From Bog-473 sp963782415 (lineage in GTDB: Bacteria; Actinomycetota; Acidimicrobiia; Acidimicrobiales; RAAP-2): a DNA stretch of 64,000 nt. A model generated the notes under the pieces. The model searched no databases. It was given only the letters and a program-made list of their open reading frames with translations, and was not told the origin of the DNA. Numbering within the stretch: the first letter of the stretch is position 1; each line of letters opens with the position of its first letter. Both the position numbers and the translations under genes were made by a program. Where the stretch lies: contig CAWAJT010000004.1 in assembly GCA_963782415.1 (NCBI GenBank), positions 744,001-808,000 on the forward strand, read 5' to 3'. This document shows, piece after piece, positions 26,074-35,359 of the stretch.

Positions 26074-26159
26074 GTCGGGGCACCCTCTCCCTCGAAAGTG
26101 TCAGGTCCCATAAACCATAAAGAGGACTACACCCTGGCAATTGCGCATGCAAGGGGAGG

Positions 26160-26480
26160 TCACGATGGCAGACGTTGCGTCGTCCAGTCGACCGCGACGT
26201 CGGCCGACTCGTCGAGGTGGTCCTTCAGCCAGCGCCGGGCGAACGGACAGAGCGGCACGACGGTCAGCTCGTTGACGGCGGCACGGGTCAACGCAGCGCG
26301 GACAAGGCGACCACCGACACCGTGCCCATCCCACTCATCGGGGACGCCCGTGTGGACCAGGATCATCCGGTCGCCGTCAATGACGTACACGAGCTCGGCC
26401 TCGGCGCCGCCTTCCCGCAGGACGTAGCGGCTGTCGGCGGCGTCGTCGACGACCGGTGCGTCGTCGGCGGGGATCGTCAT
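26160..26480 (-). CDS. GNAT-type N-acetyltransferase, YjdJ-like short form
   Basis: 106 residues from ATG 26480. The sequence follows the small acetyltransferase group: SRYVLREGGAEAELVYVIDG, ILVHTGVPDEWDGHGVGGRL with the acetyl-CoA pyrophosphate loop (Q/R-x-x-G-x-G/A; here GHGVGGRL), and VVPLCPFARRWLKDHLD near the end. These stand-alone 90-110 residue proteins are widespread, and their acceptors are mostly unknown. It is divergent from the pirin gene with 66 bases between the starts. The open frame extends far upstream antisense to pirin, without GNAT content. Confidence 0.8.
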   Translation of the reverse strand: MTIPADDAPVVDDAADSRYVLREGGAEAELVYVIDGDRMILVHTGVPDEWDGHGVGGRLVRAALTRAAVNELTVVPLCPFARRWLKDHLDESADVAVDWTTQRLPS

Positions 26481-26546
26481 GGATGGCTGCCCTCCCGGTC
26501 GGTCTGCCGTGCGTGGCTGCCACCCTATGGGTGTAGAACGCTGCCT

Positions 26547-27509
26547 GTGAGTGGACCGCTCGCCAACGACGACGTGCCGCCCGTGCCTGAGGCCCTCCCG
26601 CTGGACCCTGACGGGGTCGAGGCCCATCATCGGGTCGAGATCATCCCGGGCCGCCATACCCAGGTGGGTTCGCTGCCGGTGCGGCACGTGCTCCCGCAAC
26701 ACCAGCATCGGACCGTCGGCTCCTGGTGCTTCGTCGACCATGCCGGACCCGTCCCGGTCCAGCCGGGTCGGGCGTTCAGCATTGGGCCCCATCCCCACAT
26801 GGGTCTGCAGACCGTGACGTGGCTGGTGGCGGGCGAGCTGGTGCACCTGGACAGCCTGGGTTCGGAGCAGCTCATCCGACCCGGCCAGCTGAACCTCATG
26901 ACGGCGGGCCATGGCGTGTCCCACGCCGAGGAGGATCCCGCTCGGGCCGAGCACGTGCACGCAGTGCAGCTCTGGGTCGCTCAGCCCGCCACCACCCGCG
27001 ACGGCTCCCCCGCCTTCGAGCACCACACCGAGTTGCCGAAGGTGCTGCTGGGTTCCGCCGAGCTGACCGTCCTCGTCGGTGACGTGGCCGGAGTTGCTTC
27101 CCCGGCGCGGCGAGACACCGATCACATGGGCGCGGAGCTCACCCTGCCGACGCCGGGCGCCGTGGTGCCGCTTCGCCCCGAACACGAGCACGCGCTCGTC
27201 GTCCTCGAGGGCAGCGTCGCGGTGGACGGCATGGCCGTGGAGCCTGGCGTGTTGGCGTATCTCGGCCCGGGCCGCGATGAGTGCCGGTTCGAGGTGGTGG
27301 CGTTCGCCCGGGCGTTGCTGCTCGGCGGCGTGCCGTTCCCCGAACAGCTGCTCATGTGGTGGAACTTCGTCGGGCGCAGCCGCGAGGAGGTGTCCGAGGC
27401 GCGGCGGCAGTGGGCGGAGGACGACGGCCGTTTTGGACGGGTCCGGTCGTCGCTCAGTCGGATCGAGGTCGGGAAGCCGCCATGGGAAACGGGGGTCCTC
27501 GGGCGGTGA
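26547..27509 (+). CDS. pirin family protein
   Basis: 320 residues from GTG 26547, two cupin barrels. The N-terminal barrel carries the metal-binding set: SIGPHPHMGLQTVTWLVAGE with H-P-H, a third histidine in LMTAGHGVSHAEE and the nearby glutamate. The second barrel starts near PTPGAVVPLRPEHEHALVVLE. Bacterial pirins bind Fe or Ni; some are quercetinases, others regulate metabolism by contact with enzymes or oxidative stress responses. Open frame upstream to 26175 is antisense to the GNAT gene and ignored. Confidence 0.9.
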   Translation: MSGPLANDDVPPVPEALPLDPDGVEAHHRVEIIPGRHTQVGSLPVRHVLPQHQHRTVGSWCFVDHAGPVPVQPGRAFSIGPHPHMGLQTVTWLVAGELVHLDSLGSEQLIRPGQLNLMTAGHGVSHAEEDPARAEHVHAVQLWVAQPATTRDGSPAFEHHTELPKVLLGSAELTVLVGDVAGVASPARRDTDHMGAELTLPTPGAVVPLRPEHEHALVVLEGSVAVDGMAVEPGVLAYLGPGRDECRFEVVAFARALLLGGVPFPEQLLMWWNFVGRSREEVSEARRQWAEDDGRFGRVRSSLSRIEVGKPPWETGVLGR

Positions 27510-27510
27510 C

Positions 27511-28614
27511 CTACCACTCTCCCCAGCCAGGAGGGCTCACCGTGCCGGTCACGCCGCGGGGGTCGACGGGCAGCCGGGTTGCGCCGGCCTCGTAGACGGC
27601 GAAGCAGAGCCGGAGGACATCGGTCGCCTGGGCGCCCGTCATGGCGGCCGCCGTGCCGTGCACGAGCGAGTCGATGAAATGCTGCGACGAGCGCGAGAAC
27701 CCTGCGCCCCAGTCGGCGTCGAGGTCGGTGAACTCCGTCGTCTTGATCTCCTCCGCGGTACCCGTGAACAACATCACGGGTGCGAGGTCCAACAACTCGC
27801 CGGTGGCCCGGGTCACCCAGAGCTGACCTTCGTCGCCGGTGATCTCGAAGAATTCGTCGGCGCCGTAGTAGGAGGAACGCATGTAGAAGTTGGGCGCGTA
27901 CTGCACCTCCATGGTGCCGAGCACGTCGGGGTCCTCGTATTCGAACAGGACTGCACACGGCTCGAAGAAGAGGTCGCGTCGGCGCACGACGGCCTGCACG
28001 GAGGTGATGTCCATGTCCAAGAGCCAGAGCGCCATCGCGTACTTGTGCACCATGTCGTCGAAGAGGTGGCCGCCCGGGCTGCGCTTGTCGAGGCGCCACC
28101 CGTAGCCTTCGGGGCGCAACGACGCCTGGAACGCCGAGTTGGTCTGGCCCACCAGCGTGCGGATGCGCAGTGACGTCGGCTTGCCGATGGCGCCCTCGGC
28201 GACGAGCCGCTTGGCCAGCTCGAGTGGGGGGTAATGGACGAAGCACTCGCTGATGCGCAGCGTGCGCCCCACCTTGTCCGCCACGGCCTGCATCTCCAGC
28301 GCGTCCTCGACGGAGTTGGCCACTGGCTTCTGCACCGACACGTGCTTGCCGGCCTCGAGCGCGGCGATCACGTGGTCGTGGTGCAGATGGGTCGGGGTCA
28401 GGATTTCCACTGCGTCAATGGAGTCGTCGGCCAGCATGTCGTTCAGGTCGGCGAAATAGGAATCGGCGCCCCACTCCTTGGCCGCCAGGCGACCGATCTC
28501 CTCATCGGTGTCGCACACGGCGACGATGTCGCAGCGAGGATCCTCCAGGTACCCCCGAACGTTCATGACCGCGATGTTGCCGGCGCCGAGCACGCCGAGT
28601 CGGACCTTGTCCAT
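27511..28614 (-). CDS. Gfo/Idh/MocA-family oxidoreductase
   Basis: 367 residues. The Rossmann domain begins RLGVLGAGNIAVMNVRGY, continues with DIVAVCDTDEEIGRLAAKEW and ILTPTHLHHDHVIAALEAGK, then the family signature HVSVQKPVANSVEDA with the catalytic-region E/Q-K-P. The C-terminal alpha/beta domain includes GGHLFDDMVHKYAMALWLLD, whose D-x-x-x-H is the usual substrate-binding pair. It oxidises or reduces a sugar, polyol or related alcohol with NAD(P). The CoA-transferase gene lies 26 bases upstream in the same direction, suggesting an operon. The substrate is unknown. Confidence 0.88.
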   Translation of the reverse strand: MDKVRLGVLGAGNIAVMNVRGYLEDPRCDIVAVCDTDEEIGRLAAKEWGADSYFADLNDMLADDSIDAVEILTPTHLHHDHVIAALEAGKHVSVQKPVANSVEDALEMQAVADKVGRTLRISECFVHYPPLELAKRLVAEGAIGKPTSLRIRTLVGQTNSAFQASLRPEGYGWRLDKRSPGGHLFDDMVHKYAMALWLLDMDITSVQAVVRRRDLFFEPCAVLFEYEDPDVLGTMEVQYAPNFYMRSSYYGADEFFEITGDEGQLWVTRATGELLDLAPVMLFTGTAEEIKTTEFTDLDADWGAGFSRSSQHFIDSLVHGTAAAMTGAQATDVLRLCFAVYEAGATRLPVDPRGVTGTVSPPGWGEW

Positions 28615-28640
28615 GAGACCCTCCCTTGGCCCGACCCCGC

Positions 28641-29882
28641 CTACGTGCCGGTTCCGAATGCGCCCCCGTCCCGGGCTATGGAGATCTGATTGTCGTCATA
28701 ACCCAACACCGAGCGCAAGACCGCTTCGGTGTGCTGGCCCACCGCGGGCGCCTTGGCGGGCGGTGGCAGCTGCTCGCCGACGAAGTGCAGCGGGGTGAAG
28801 AGCTGGTCCGCCCCCAGTTCCGACGCGGGCAGGAGCGGGAACCTGTCGGCGAACTGCGGGTCGTCGAAGAGGGTTTTGGGGGAGTTCACCGGAGCGATGG
28901 GCGTGTTGACGCGGCCACCGAACTCCAGCCATTCCTGCGCCGACCTGGTGCGGAAGATGTCACGCAGCTCGTGCTGGAGCTCGCGGTTGCCGCGGGCGTG
29001 ATCGGCGTACTTGGAACCGGGCCAGCGCTCGAAGAGGTCCATTCGGCCCACGCCCTCGCAGAAGTTCTTCCAGAAGGCCTGCTCGGACGCCATGAAGAGG
29101 ACGTAGCGCCCGTCGGCCGCCTCGTAGACCTGGTAGCGCACGCCCTCGACCATGCCGGCGGTGCCGGGTGCCCGGCGTTCGTAGTTGTCGGCCTTGTTCC
29201 CGGTCACCTCGGACTCGGGCCGTTCATAGGCGCGGAAGCTCTCGGAGCGGTACCAGTCCATCGCCGCCGCGGCGTCGGACTGGGCCAGGTCGATGAAGGA
29301 GCTCTCGCCGGTCGCCCGGGCGCGGATCACCGCGGCGAGGATGCCGAGAGCGCCGAAGAGTGGTCCGGCGTTGATGCCGATCGACACGTGCTCGGGAATG
29401 TAGGAAAACCCTTCCTCGTCGGTGGCGACGTTCACAATCCCGGCCCAGGTGTCGTACGCCACTCCGTGGCTCGGGTAGTCCCGGTAGGGACCGGTCATGC
29501 CGTACCCCGAGATGCTGCAGAAGACGATCTTGGGATTGAGCGCCCGGAGGTCCTCGTAGCCGACACCGCGCCGGGCCAGCGCGCCGGGTCGCATGGCCTC
29601 GACCACCACGTCGGCATCCGTCGCCAGCTCCTTCAAGATGGCGATGCCGGCATCGGTGCGCAGGTCGAGCACGAGTGAGCGCTTGCCGCGGTTGAGATGC
29701 AGGTGCATGAGTGAGGTGCCCTCCACGATGGGCCACGTCATCTCTCGGATGTAGTCGCCGGCGGGCGGCTCGACCTTGATGACGTCGGCCCCGAGGTCGA
29801 CCAGGGCCGTCGTGATGGCGGCCGGTCCGAGTGCCGAGCACTCGATGATCCTCAATCCGTGCAAGGGTGGCGTGGTCGCCAT
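28641..29882 (-). CDS. CaiB/BaiF-family (type III) CoA-transferase
   Basis: 413 residues from ATG 29882. Family features are LHGLRIIECSALGPAAITTA, LGADVIKVEPPAGD, NRGKRSLVLDLRTDAG, DVVVEAMRPGALARRGVGYE, and SGYGMTGPYRDYPSHG. The later RATGESSFIDLAQSDAAAAM segment is in the region after the catalytic aspartate loop. It moves CoA between carboxylic acids, typically in catabolism of carnitine, bile acids, aromatic acids or 2-methyl-branched acids. The gene may act with the downstream oxidoreductase. About 80 bases separate it from the divergent questin-oxidase-like gene. Confidence 0.88.
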   Translation of the reverse strand: MATTPPLHGLRIIECSALGPAAITTALVDLGADVIKVEPPAGDYIREMTWPIVEGTSLMHLHLNRGKRSLVLDLRTDAGIAILKELATDADVVVEAMRPGALARRGVGYEDLRALNPKIVFCSISGYGMTGPYRDYPSHGVAYDTWAGIVNVATDEEGFSYIPEHVSIGINAGPLFGALGILAAVIRARATGESSFIDLAQSDAAAAMDWYRSESFRAYERPESEVTGNKADNYERRAPGTAGMVEGVRYQVYEAADGRYVLFMASEQAFWKNFCEGVGRMDLFERWPGSKYADHARGNRELQHELRDIFRTRSAQEWLEFGGRVNTPIAPVNSPKTLFDDPQFADRFPLLPASELGADQLFTPLHFVGEQLPPPAKAPAVGQHTEAVLRSVLGYDDNQISIARDGGAFGTGT

Positions 29883-29961
29883 CGCAGCTCCTCTCGTCGA
29901 ATGCCGGATCGTAGCGGCCGCCGCCCTGGGCACTCCCAGCTCAGATGGCCATACTGGAGCG

Positions 29962-30993
29962 GTGGAATCGGAGGCGCTCGACGATGCATTGACGCTGCTC
30001 GCGGCCACGGCGCCCAACTACGGTTCCGCCGGCCTGGCCAATCACGGGCCGATGGTGGCCGAGGCGCTGGCCCACCTGGGACGCCACGATGCCATCGCGG
30101 GCTGGGTGGCGCAGTACCAGAAGCGCCTCGACGACGCTCCGCCGCCGTCGAGGCCGCTCACCGAGGAGGACTGGCCCGGTGCGCTCGGGCAGGAGGACCG
30201 TTTTCCCGAGTGGCTGGCGCTCTTCGAGCGGGAGATGGCGGACCGCCCACCAGCCGCTGTGGTGGGGGAGTGGGTGCCGCGGCTGCTGCCCGGTTCCGTG
30301 GGCGCGGCCACCCATGGGCTCATCCGCACCGGGCACACGCTGCGCGCGCTCGGTGCGGTGGACACGCCGCCGCGCCGGGTCGAGGCCGCGAGCGCCCTGG
30401 CCTTTTGGGCTTCGAGCTACGAGGAACTTCCGGGACCGCCGCTCCTGATCGGGCACGAAGGCGTCGTCCAGGCGCTGACCGACCTGCCGTATCTCCCCGA
30501 GGACGCGCCGCGGCCCGTGCTCATCAGCGACCGGGTGGCGGCGGTGGCGGACATCGCCGACGAGTTCGAGCAGGCGGTGGCGTCGCTCGGTTGGACCGGG
30601 GGCGCGGTGGAGCTGCTCGACGAACTGGCCACAGGCGGCTCGCGGGCCTATCTGCGCAATGCCGACGGCGGCGGGGCGATCGGTCTCCTGCACGCGGTGA
30701 CGTCGCCACTCGCGTGCGAGCTGGTGCTGCCGTGGCTGGCGCAAGAGGATCGGGACGCCGCCCTGGGCTACGTCTGGCAGGCTGCGGCGGCCTTGCACGT
30801 CGCCTATGCCGAGGACCGGGTCACACCTGAGCCAAAGGAGGCGCCGCCCAGCGCGGACACCCTGGTAGACGCTGCTCTGGCTTCGGGCGACGAGCACGCC
30901 ATCAAGTTGACGGAAGCCGCCCAGCGCGCCTTCACCCGCACCGGTGAGCACACGCTCCTGCTGGCCGCTGCGGACGCCTGCAATCGCCTCTGA
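29962..30993 (+). CDS. questin-oxidase-like protein (DUF4243)
   Basis: 343 residues from GTG 29962, mostly alpha-helical. Diagnostic segments are NHGPMVAEALAHLGR near the N terminus, ATHGLIRTGHTLRAL in the middle, and YVWQAAAALHVAYAED followed by DEHAIKLTEAAQRAF at the end; these histidine-centred helices match the questin oxidase family. The founding fungal enzyme opens an anthraquinone ring in geodin biosynthesis without an obvious cofactor. Bacterial members are uncharacterised. No polyketide genes are adjacent, so the role here is open. Confidence 0.75.
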   Translation: MESEALDDALTLLAATAPNYGSAGLANHGPMVAEALAHLGRHDAIAGWVAQYQKRLDDAPPPSRPLTEEDWPGALGQEDRFPEWLALFEREMADRPPAAVVGEWVPRLLPGSVGAATHGLIRTGHTLRALGAVDTPPRRVEAASALAFWASSYEELPGPPLLIGHEGVVQALTDLPYLPEDAPRPVLISDRVAAVADIADEFEQAVASLGWTGGAVELLDELATGGSRAYLRNADGGGAIGLLHAVTSPLACELVLPWLAQEDRDAALGYVWQAAAALHVAYAEDRVTPEPKEAPPSADTLVDAALASGDEHAIKLTEAAQRAFTRTGEHTLLLAAADACNRL

Positions 30994-31042
30994 CCGCGAA
31001 ACCCGCGGCGCGCGCGGGCAGGCACATTGGTAGGTTCGCCGA

Positions 31043-32071
31043 ATGGAATACCGCACCCTCGGAAGGACCGGCCTCAAAGTCAGCCCCCTGTGCCTCGGGG
31101 CCATGATGTTCGGCTCCTTCGGCAACACGGACCACGACGACTCCATCCGCATCATCAACGCTGCCATCGATGCCGGCATCAACTTCATCGACACCGCCGA
31201 CGTGTATTCGTTCGGTGAGTCCGAGGAGATCGTCGGCAAGGCGCTGGCGCAGACCAAGCGCCACAAGGTGGTTCTCGCCACGAAGGTGCACGGCCAAATG
31301 GGTCAGGACCCCAACGCGCAGGGGAACTCGCGCCGCTGGATCATGGCCGCGTGCGACAACAGTCTGCGCCGTCTCGGCGTCGACTACATCGACCTGTACC
31401 AGATCCACCGACCTTCGCCCGAGACAGACATCGACGAGACCCTCGGTGCGCTCACGGACCTGGTCCGTGCCGGCAAGATCCGCTATTTCGGCAGCTCCAC
31501 CTTCCCGGCCCACGAGGTGGTCGAGGCCCAGTGGGTCGCGGAGCGCCGCGCCCGCGAGCGCTTTGTCACCGAACAGCCGCCGTACTCCATTCTGGTGCGC
31601 AGCATTGAGAAGGACGTCCTGCCGATGTGCCAGAAGTACGGGATGGGCGTGCTGTCCTGGAGCCCGTTGGCCGGCGGTTGGCTCTCGGGCGCGTTCGGCC
31701 CGGGCAAGGTAAACACGAGCCGGCGCGCCAGCTTCCTACCGCACCACTACGACATGGAGATCCCGGGGAACCGGGCCAAGCTCGAAGCCGTCGCACAGCT
31801 CACCGAGCTGGCAGATGGTGCCGGGATACCGCTCATTCAGCTTGCTCTGGGTTTTGTGCTCGAGCATCCCGGCGTGACGTCGCCCATCATCGGGCCCCGC
31901 ACCATGGAGCACCTCCAGTCACAGCTGCCGGCGTTGGACCTGCGTCTCAGCCCCGACGTGCTGGACCGCATCGACGAGATCGTGGCGCCTGGCACCGACC
32001 TCAACGTCACCGACGTCGGCTGGGTCCCAGCCGCCATCGCCGACCCGTCGCTGCGCCGTCGCCCTCGCTGA
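31043..32071 (+). CDS. aldo/keto reductase
   Basis: 342 residues, (beta/alpha)8 NADPH-dependent oxidoreductase. The catalytic tetrad is complete: D50 and Y55 in FIDTADVYSFG, K81 in LATKVHG and H122 in YQIHRPSP. The cofactor end is recognisable in SWSPLAGGWLSGAFG and in GPRTMEHLQSQL. It belongs to the Tas/YajO/potassium-channel-beta-like branch by length and by the RTLGRTGLKVSPLCLG start. Natural substrates of this branch are usually unknown aldehydes or ketones. Confidence 0.9.
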   Translation: MEYRTLGRTGLKVSPLCLGAMMFGSFGNTDHDDSIRIINAAIDAGINFIDTADVYSFGESEEIVGKALAQTKRHKVVLATKVHGQMGQDPNAQGNSRRWIMAACDNSLRRLGVDYIDLYQIHRPSPETDIDETLGALTDLVRAGKIRYFGSSTFPAHEVVEAQWVAERRARERFVTEQPPYSILVRSIEKDVLPMCQKYGMGVLSWSPLAGGWLSGAFGPGKVNTSRRASFLPHHYDMEIPGNRAKLEAVAQLTELADGAGIPLIQLALGFVLEHPGVTSPIIGPRTMEHLQSQLPALDLRLSPDVLDRIDEIVAPGTDLNVTDVGWVPAAIADPSLRRRPR

Positions 32072-32080
32072 TCGGCGAGG

Positions 32081-32554
32081 TCAGCTGACCTCGAGCACCT
32101 CTTGGAGGAGCGCCTCCCACGGCACGCTCTGCCAGCCCGATCGCTCGGCCGCCTGCTTGGCCACGTCCGTCGCCTCCTCGACCCACAGGAGTTCGACATC
32201 CTCGCCCGGGCCGATCTTCTGGTCACCCTTGATCTCCTGCGACGGGTTGCCCGTGCCGAGCTTCACGTCGGAGCCGAACTCCATCCCGAGCCACACGTCC
32301 TGCCACGCCTTGTGCTTCTCCTTGAGCCGGATGGCCAAGCCGGAGAGGTGCGAGTGCTGTGGGCTCTCGGCCACCATGACCGCCCAGCGCAGACAGCGAC
32401 GCGCCCGGTGAAAGTCGCCCCGCGGCGTTGTGGCCTCTGCCCGTTGCTCGTAGCCGGCGAGTGTCTGCTTCTGTTCGTCGGGGAGGATCTCCCTCAGGTT
32501 GTTCATCAGACCTCTGACGATCGGGGACGAGCCCGTGCTTGTTTCGTGAGCCAT
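32081..32554 (-). CDS. hypothetical protein
   Basis: 157 residues, soluble, without signal peptide. The first half is helical and rich in charged residues (LREILPDEQKQTLAGYEQRA, GDFHRARRCLRWAVMVAESP), the second has GLAIRLKEKHKAWQDVWLGM and a glycine-rich acidic stretch before a C-terminal helix. I recognise no domain. It converges with the aldo/keto reductase gene, whose stop lies only 9 bases away. Confidence 0.65.
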   Translation of the reverse strand: MAHETSTGSSPIVRGLMNNLREILPDEQKQTLAGYEQRAEATTPRGDFHRARRCLRWAVMVAESPQHSHLSGLAIRLKEKHKAWQDVWLGMEFGSDVKLGTGNPSQEIKGDQKIGPGEDVELLWVEEATDVAKQAAERSGWQSVPWEALLQEVLEVS

Positions 32555-32696
32555 GGCAAGACCCTACTGTCGTCCCAAATTCCACCGCCCGACCGCAGAC
32601 TGGTAACAGGCCACGGCGAGAGGTCGCCGCCACCCGTCGAAACGCCGATGAGGCTGCGCGACGGCGCGGGTACAGGCAGAGGGGCAGAATGGTCCG

Positions 32697-33269
32697 ATGC
32701 GCGTCGGCGTCGCCCATCACCTTGGCTGGGCCGTGGTCGTGACGGCCTCTGCGGACCACTCGGTCGTCGATCGACGAAGGATCGAGCTGATCGAGGCGGG
32801 CTTGCCAACGGCGCCGATCCACCATGAAGGCGGCCCGCACGCGATGCATCGCAGGGGAGACCCGCTTGACGATGACGCGCTGCAGCGACTGGTGGCCGAT
32901 GTGCGAGCTGCTGTCGTGCGAGCCACCTCGGCGAAACTGGACGAGTTGGCGGAGGAGCTGCCCGAACCCATCGTGTCGTTGTCCGTTCGGTGCTGGCCCG
33001 ATGACTTTCCCCATGATGTCGCCGCGCAACGACGAGTCCCCTTCGAAAGCCGGGCGGACTCGGTCATGTATTGCCAGGTCGTGTCCCAGGTGGCCGTGGA
33101 ACGAGCCTGGCCTGTCCACCGCTACAGCCCGAAGGACATCGAGGACGCTGCCGCTCGCATCCTCGGAGACCGGGCCGATGCCGTTCTGCGCGGTCCGCGG
33201 GCCACGCTTGGACCGCCGTGGTCCAAGGACCATCGGATGGCCCTCGCCGCCACTGTCGTCGCTCCGTAG
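32697..33269 (+). CDS. hypothetical protein
   Basis: 190 residues from ATG 32697. It opens with a compact beta strand and loop, MRVGVAHHLGWAVVVTASAD, then RRRIELIEAGLPTAPIHHEG; later come a long helix (VADVRAAVVRATSAKLDELA) and PIVSLSVRCWPDDFPHD. The sequence looks like a real cytoplasmic protein with a possible ribonuclease-H-like or similar alpha/beta start, but no catalytic acidic residues can be assigned. It stands alone between two minus-strand genes. The function is unknown. Confidence 0.65.
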   Translation: MRVGVAHHLGWAVVVTASADHSVVDRRRIELIEAGLPTAPIHHEGGPHAMHRRGDPLDDDALQRLVADVRAAVVRATSAKLDELAEELPEPIVSLSVRCWPDDFPHDVAAQRRVPFESRADSVMYCQVVSQVAVERAWPVHRYSPKDIEDAAARILGDRADAVLRGPRATLGPPWSKDHRMALAATVVAP

Positions 33270-33318
33270 CGTCGGTGTGGCACAGCCCAGCGGCACCGTG
33301 GGGCGGCGTGCGGTTGCG

Positions 33319-33873
33319 TCAGAGGTGCAGCAGCGGATGCGGCTCGAGGACGACCTCGGCGGACTGGAGCCGCTTGAGCACTCGGTTCTCCCTGCCGTAC
33401 GCCAGGGGCGAGAACAGCAGTGTGTCGAGCGGGAACCACAGGCCCACCCACACCAGAACCCAGCCCCCTGAGTCGACGACGAGGTTCGCGTTGCCGGTCG
33501 CACCGACAATGCTGGATTTGATGATGACGAGGACGAACCCGATGACGACGATCGGAAGTCCCACCCATAAAGAGAACGCCCCATCGCGTCGAACGGCTCG
33601 ACGCTCTCGCTGGTTGTAGGCGATGCGGTGGTCGCAGTAGCGGTTGAGAGTGCGGGCGATCCGATCGTCCATTCCTCCGGTGATCCGATTGGAGGGAAGG
33701 CCCAACTTGAGCTGGACCGGCGCACTGGAGTGGCGGCTCCGCAGCACACTGATGCAGTACTCGAGCCCCGTCATGAAGTTGCGGTACTCGGAGAAGAGGT
33801 CCGCCGGTGCCAGCACGAACATCTCTTCTGGACTCATGAGCGACAGCGAAATGACTTGGTTGGGCTTTGCCAT
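33319..33873 (-). CDS. hypothetical two-helix membrane protein
   Basis: 184 residues. The N-terminal 100 residues are soluble (EEMFVLAPADLFSEYRNFMT, IARTLNRYCDHRIAYNQRER). Two membrane helices follow: FSLWVGLPIVVIGFVLVIIK and WVLVWVGLWFPLDTLLFSPL, then a cytoplasmic tail beginning YGRENRVLKRLQ. The P-L-D-T-L-L-F-x-P motif in the second helix is distinctive. No known domain was recognised, and its role is unknown. Confidence 0.6.
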   Translation of the reverse strand: MAKPNQVISLSLMSPEEMFVLAPADLFSEYRNFMTGLEYCISVLRSRHSSAPVQLKLGLPSNRITGGMDDRIARTLNRYCDHRIAYNQRERRAVRRDGAFSLWVGLPIVVIGFVLVIIKSSIVGATGNANLVVDSGGWVLVWVGLWFPLDTLLFSPLAYGRENRVLKRLQSAEVVLEPHPLLHL

Positions 33874-34036
33874 GACGTCATGGTCTAGCCGCTTCGATCG
33901 ACCCGGACCACAGGGTCCTGGGGCACGACGACACGTCAGTCGGAAGGAACTTGCGGAACCTGTGCACGTTGGGCGGTCGCCGGTTCCGACGCTTCCTCTC
34001 AGCCGTCGTCAGGTTCTGGTCACTATCGTTCCACCT

Positions 34037-35338
34037 GTGCCAGTGAACGGTACCGGACCCTCGTCCGGAGACGGGAAGGACGCGGCCCCGTCACGGCGGC
34101 TCGTGCTCCGCAATGCGAACGTGCTCGATGCCGACGGTGCCCGCCCGCGCCGCGAGGTGGTGATTGACGGCCGACGCATCGCCGTCGTGCGCGAGGTCGC
34201 GTCGGTCGAGGGTCAGCCCGGAGACCGGGTCGTCGAGCTTGACGGGCGCACCGTCATGCCCGGCATGGTGAGCAGCCATTTCCACGCCACCTACTGCGAA
34301 CTCGGGTCGAAGACGGCTCCGTTCGGCTTGGAGGACCCGCCGGCATTGCAGGCCGTGCGGGCGGCCCACAACCTGGAGCTGCTGTTGCGCAGCGGTTTCA
34401 CGGGCGCGGTGAGCGCGGGAGCGCCGTTCGCCATCGACGCGTCCATGAAGGCCGCCATCGCCGAAGGCCTGTTTCCCGGCCCGAGGCTCATGGCGGGCAG
34501 CCGTGACGTCAGCACGACCGGCCACGCAGGGGACAAGAGCTTCCCGTGGTACTGGGACGTCGGTGCTCGCGGTGCCATCAATCGCTCCGACGGGCCCAAC
34601 GAGTTCCGCCGCGCGGTGCGCGAAGAGATCAAGCAGGGCGCGCAGATCATCAAGATGTTCGTGACCGGCGGTCACGGCACCGTGGCGCCCAGCGAGCAGA
34701 CCGAAATGACCCCGGAGGAGATCACGGCTGGGGTCGAGGCGGCGCATCAACGCGGAGCGCTGGTACGCGGGCACATCGCCAACCGTGAGGCTCTCCATAT
34801 GGCGCTCGACGCCGGCATCGATGTCGTCGACCACGGCGACGGGCTCGACGCACTGGGGATTGAGCGGATGGTCGAGCTGGGCACCTTTCTCGTTCCGAGC
34901 CAGCTCTTTCCGGTCCGGTTTGCCGCCATGATGGGTGGGGGCCTCGGCTTCACGGACGCCATGCAAGAGGACATTGAGCAGTCGCTCGCCATGCTGCCCA
35001 AAGCAAACGCGGCCGGAGTGAAACTCCTGTGCGGCGACGACTACGGGGCGATCGGTCTGCCCCACGGGCGCTACGCCGACGAGTTGGCGTTCTATGTGAA
35101 GGAAGCGGGAATCCCGCCGCTCGACGTCATTTGCTGGGCGACCCGCAACGGGGCCGAGCTCATGGGGCGTGCCCACGAGCTGGGCTCGGTGCGCGAGGAC
35201 TACCTGGCCGACCTCCTCGTGGTCGACGGCGATCCGCTGGCCGACATCGGCATCCTGCAGGACACATCCAGGTTGTTGGCCATCACGAAGGGCGGCACGC
35301 TCGTCAAGGACGACCTCGACACGCTCGCCGAGAGCTGA
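34037..35338 (+). CDS. amidohydrolase family (imidazolonepropionase-like) metal-dependent hydrolase
   Basis: 433 residues from GTG 34037 (GTG 34043 also possible). It has the split beta-sandwich start RLVLRNANVLDADGARPRRE, then the TIM-barrel metal site: V-S-S-H-F-H in MPGMVSSHFHATY (HxH), the lysine in IIKMFVTGGHG, histidines in LVRGHIANRE and DVVDHGDGLDAL, and the aspartate in LLCGDDYGAIG. The end LADLLVVDGDPLADI is typical of amidohydrolases acting on cyclic amides, dipeptides or prolidase-like substrates. The downstream mini-ORF chain and methyltransferase begin within 90 bases, so they may be expressed together. Confidence 0.88.
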   Translation: MPVNGTGPSSGDGKDAAPSRRLVLRNANVLDADGARPRREVVIDGRRIAVVREVASVEGQPGDRVVELDGRTVMPGMVSSHFHATYCELGSKTAPFGLEDPPALQAVRAAHNLELLLRSGFTGAVSAGAPFAIDASMKAAIAEGLFPGPRLMAGSRDVSTTGHAGDKSFPWYWDVGARGAINRSDGPNEFRRAVREEIKQGAQIIKMFVTGGHGTVAPSEQTEMTPEEITAGVEAAHQRGALVRGHIANREALHMALDAGIDVVDHGDGLDALGIERMVELGTFLVPSQLFPVRFAAMMGGGLGFTDAMQEDIEQSLAMLPKANAAGVKLLCGDDYGAIGLPHGRYADELAFYVKEAGIPPLDVICWATRNGAELMGRAHELGSVREDYLADLLVVDGDPLADIGILQDTSRLLAITKGGTLVKDDLDTLAES

Positions 35339-35359
35339 GAGCGCCACTACCCTCGCCCT

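Noticed and set aside
26175..26546. N-terminal extension of pirin
   Set aside because: It is antisense to the GNAT gene and lacks cupin sequence; GTG 26547 fits the family start.
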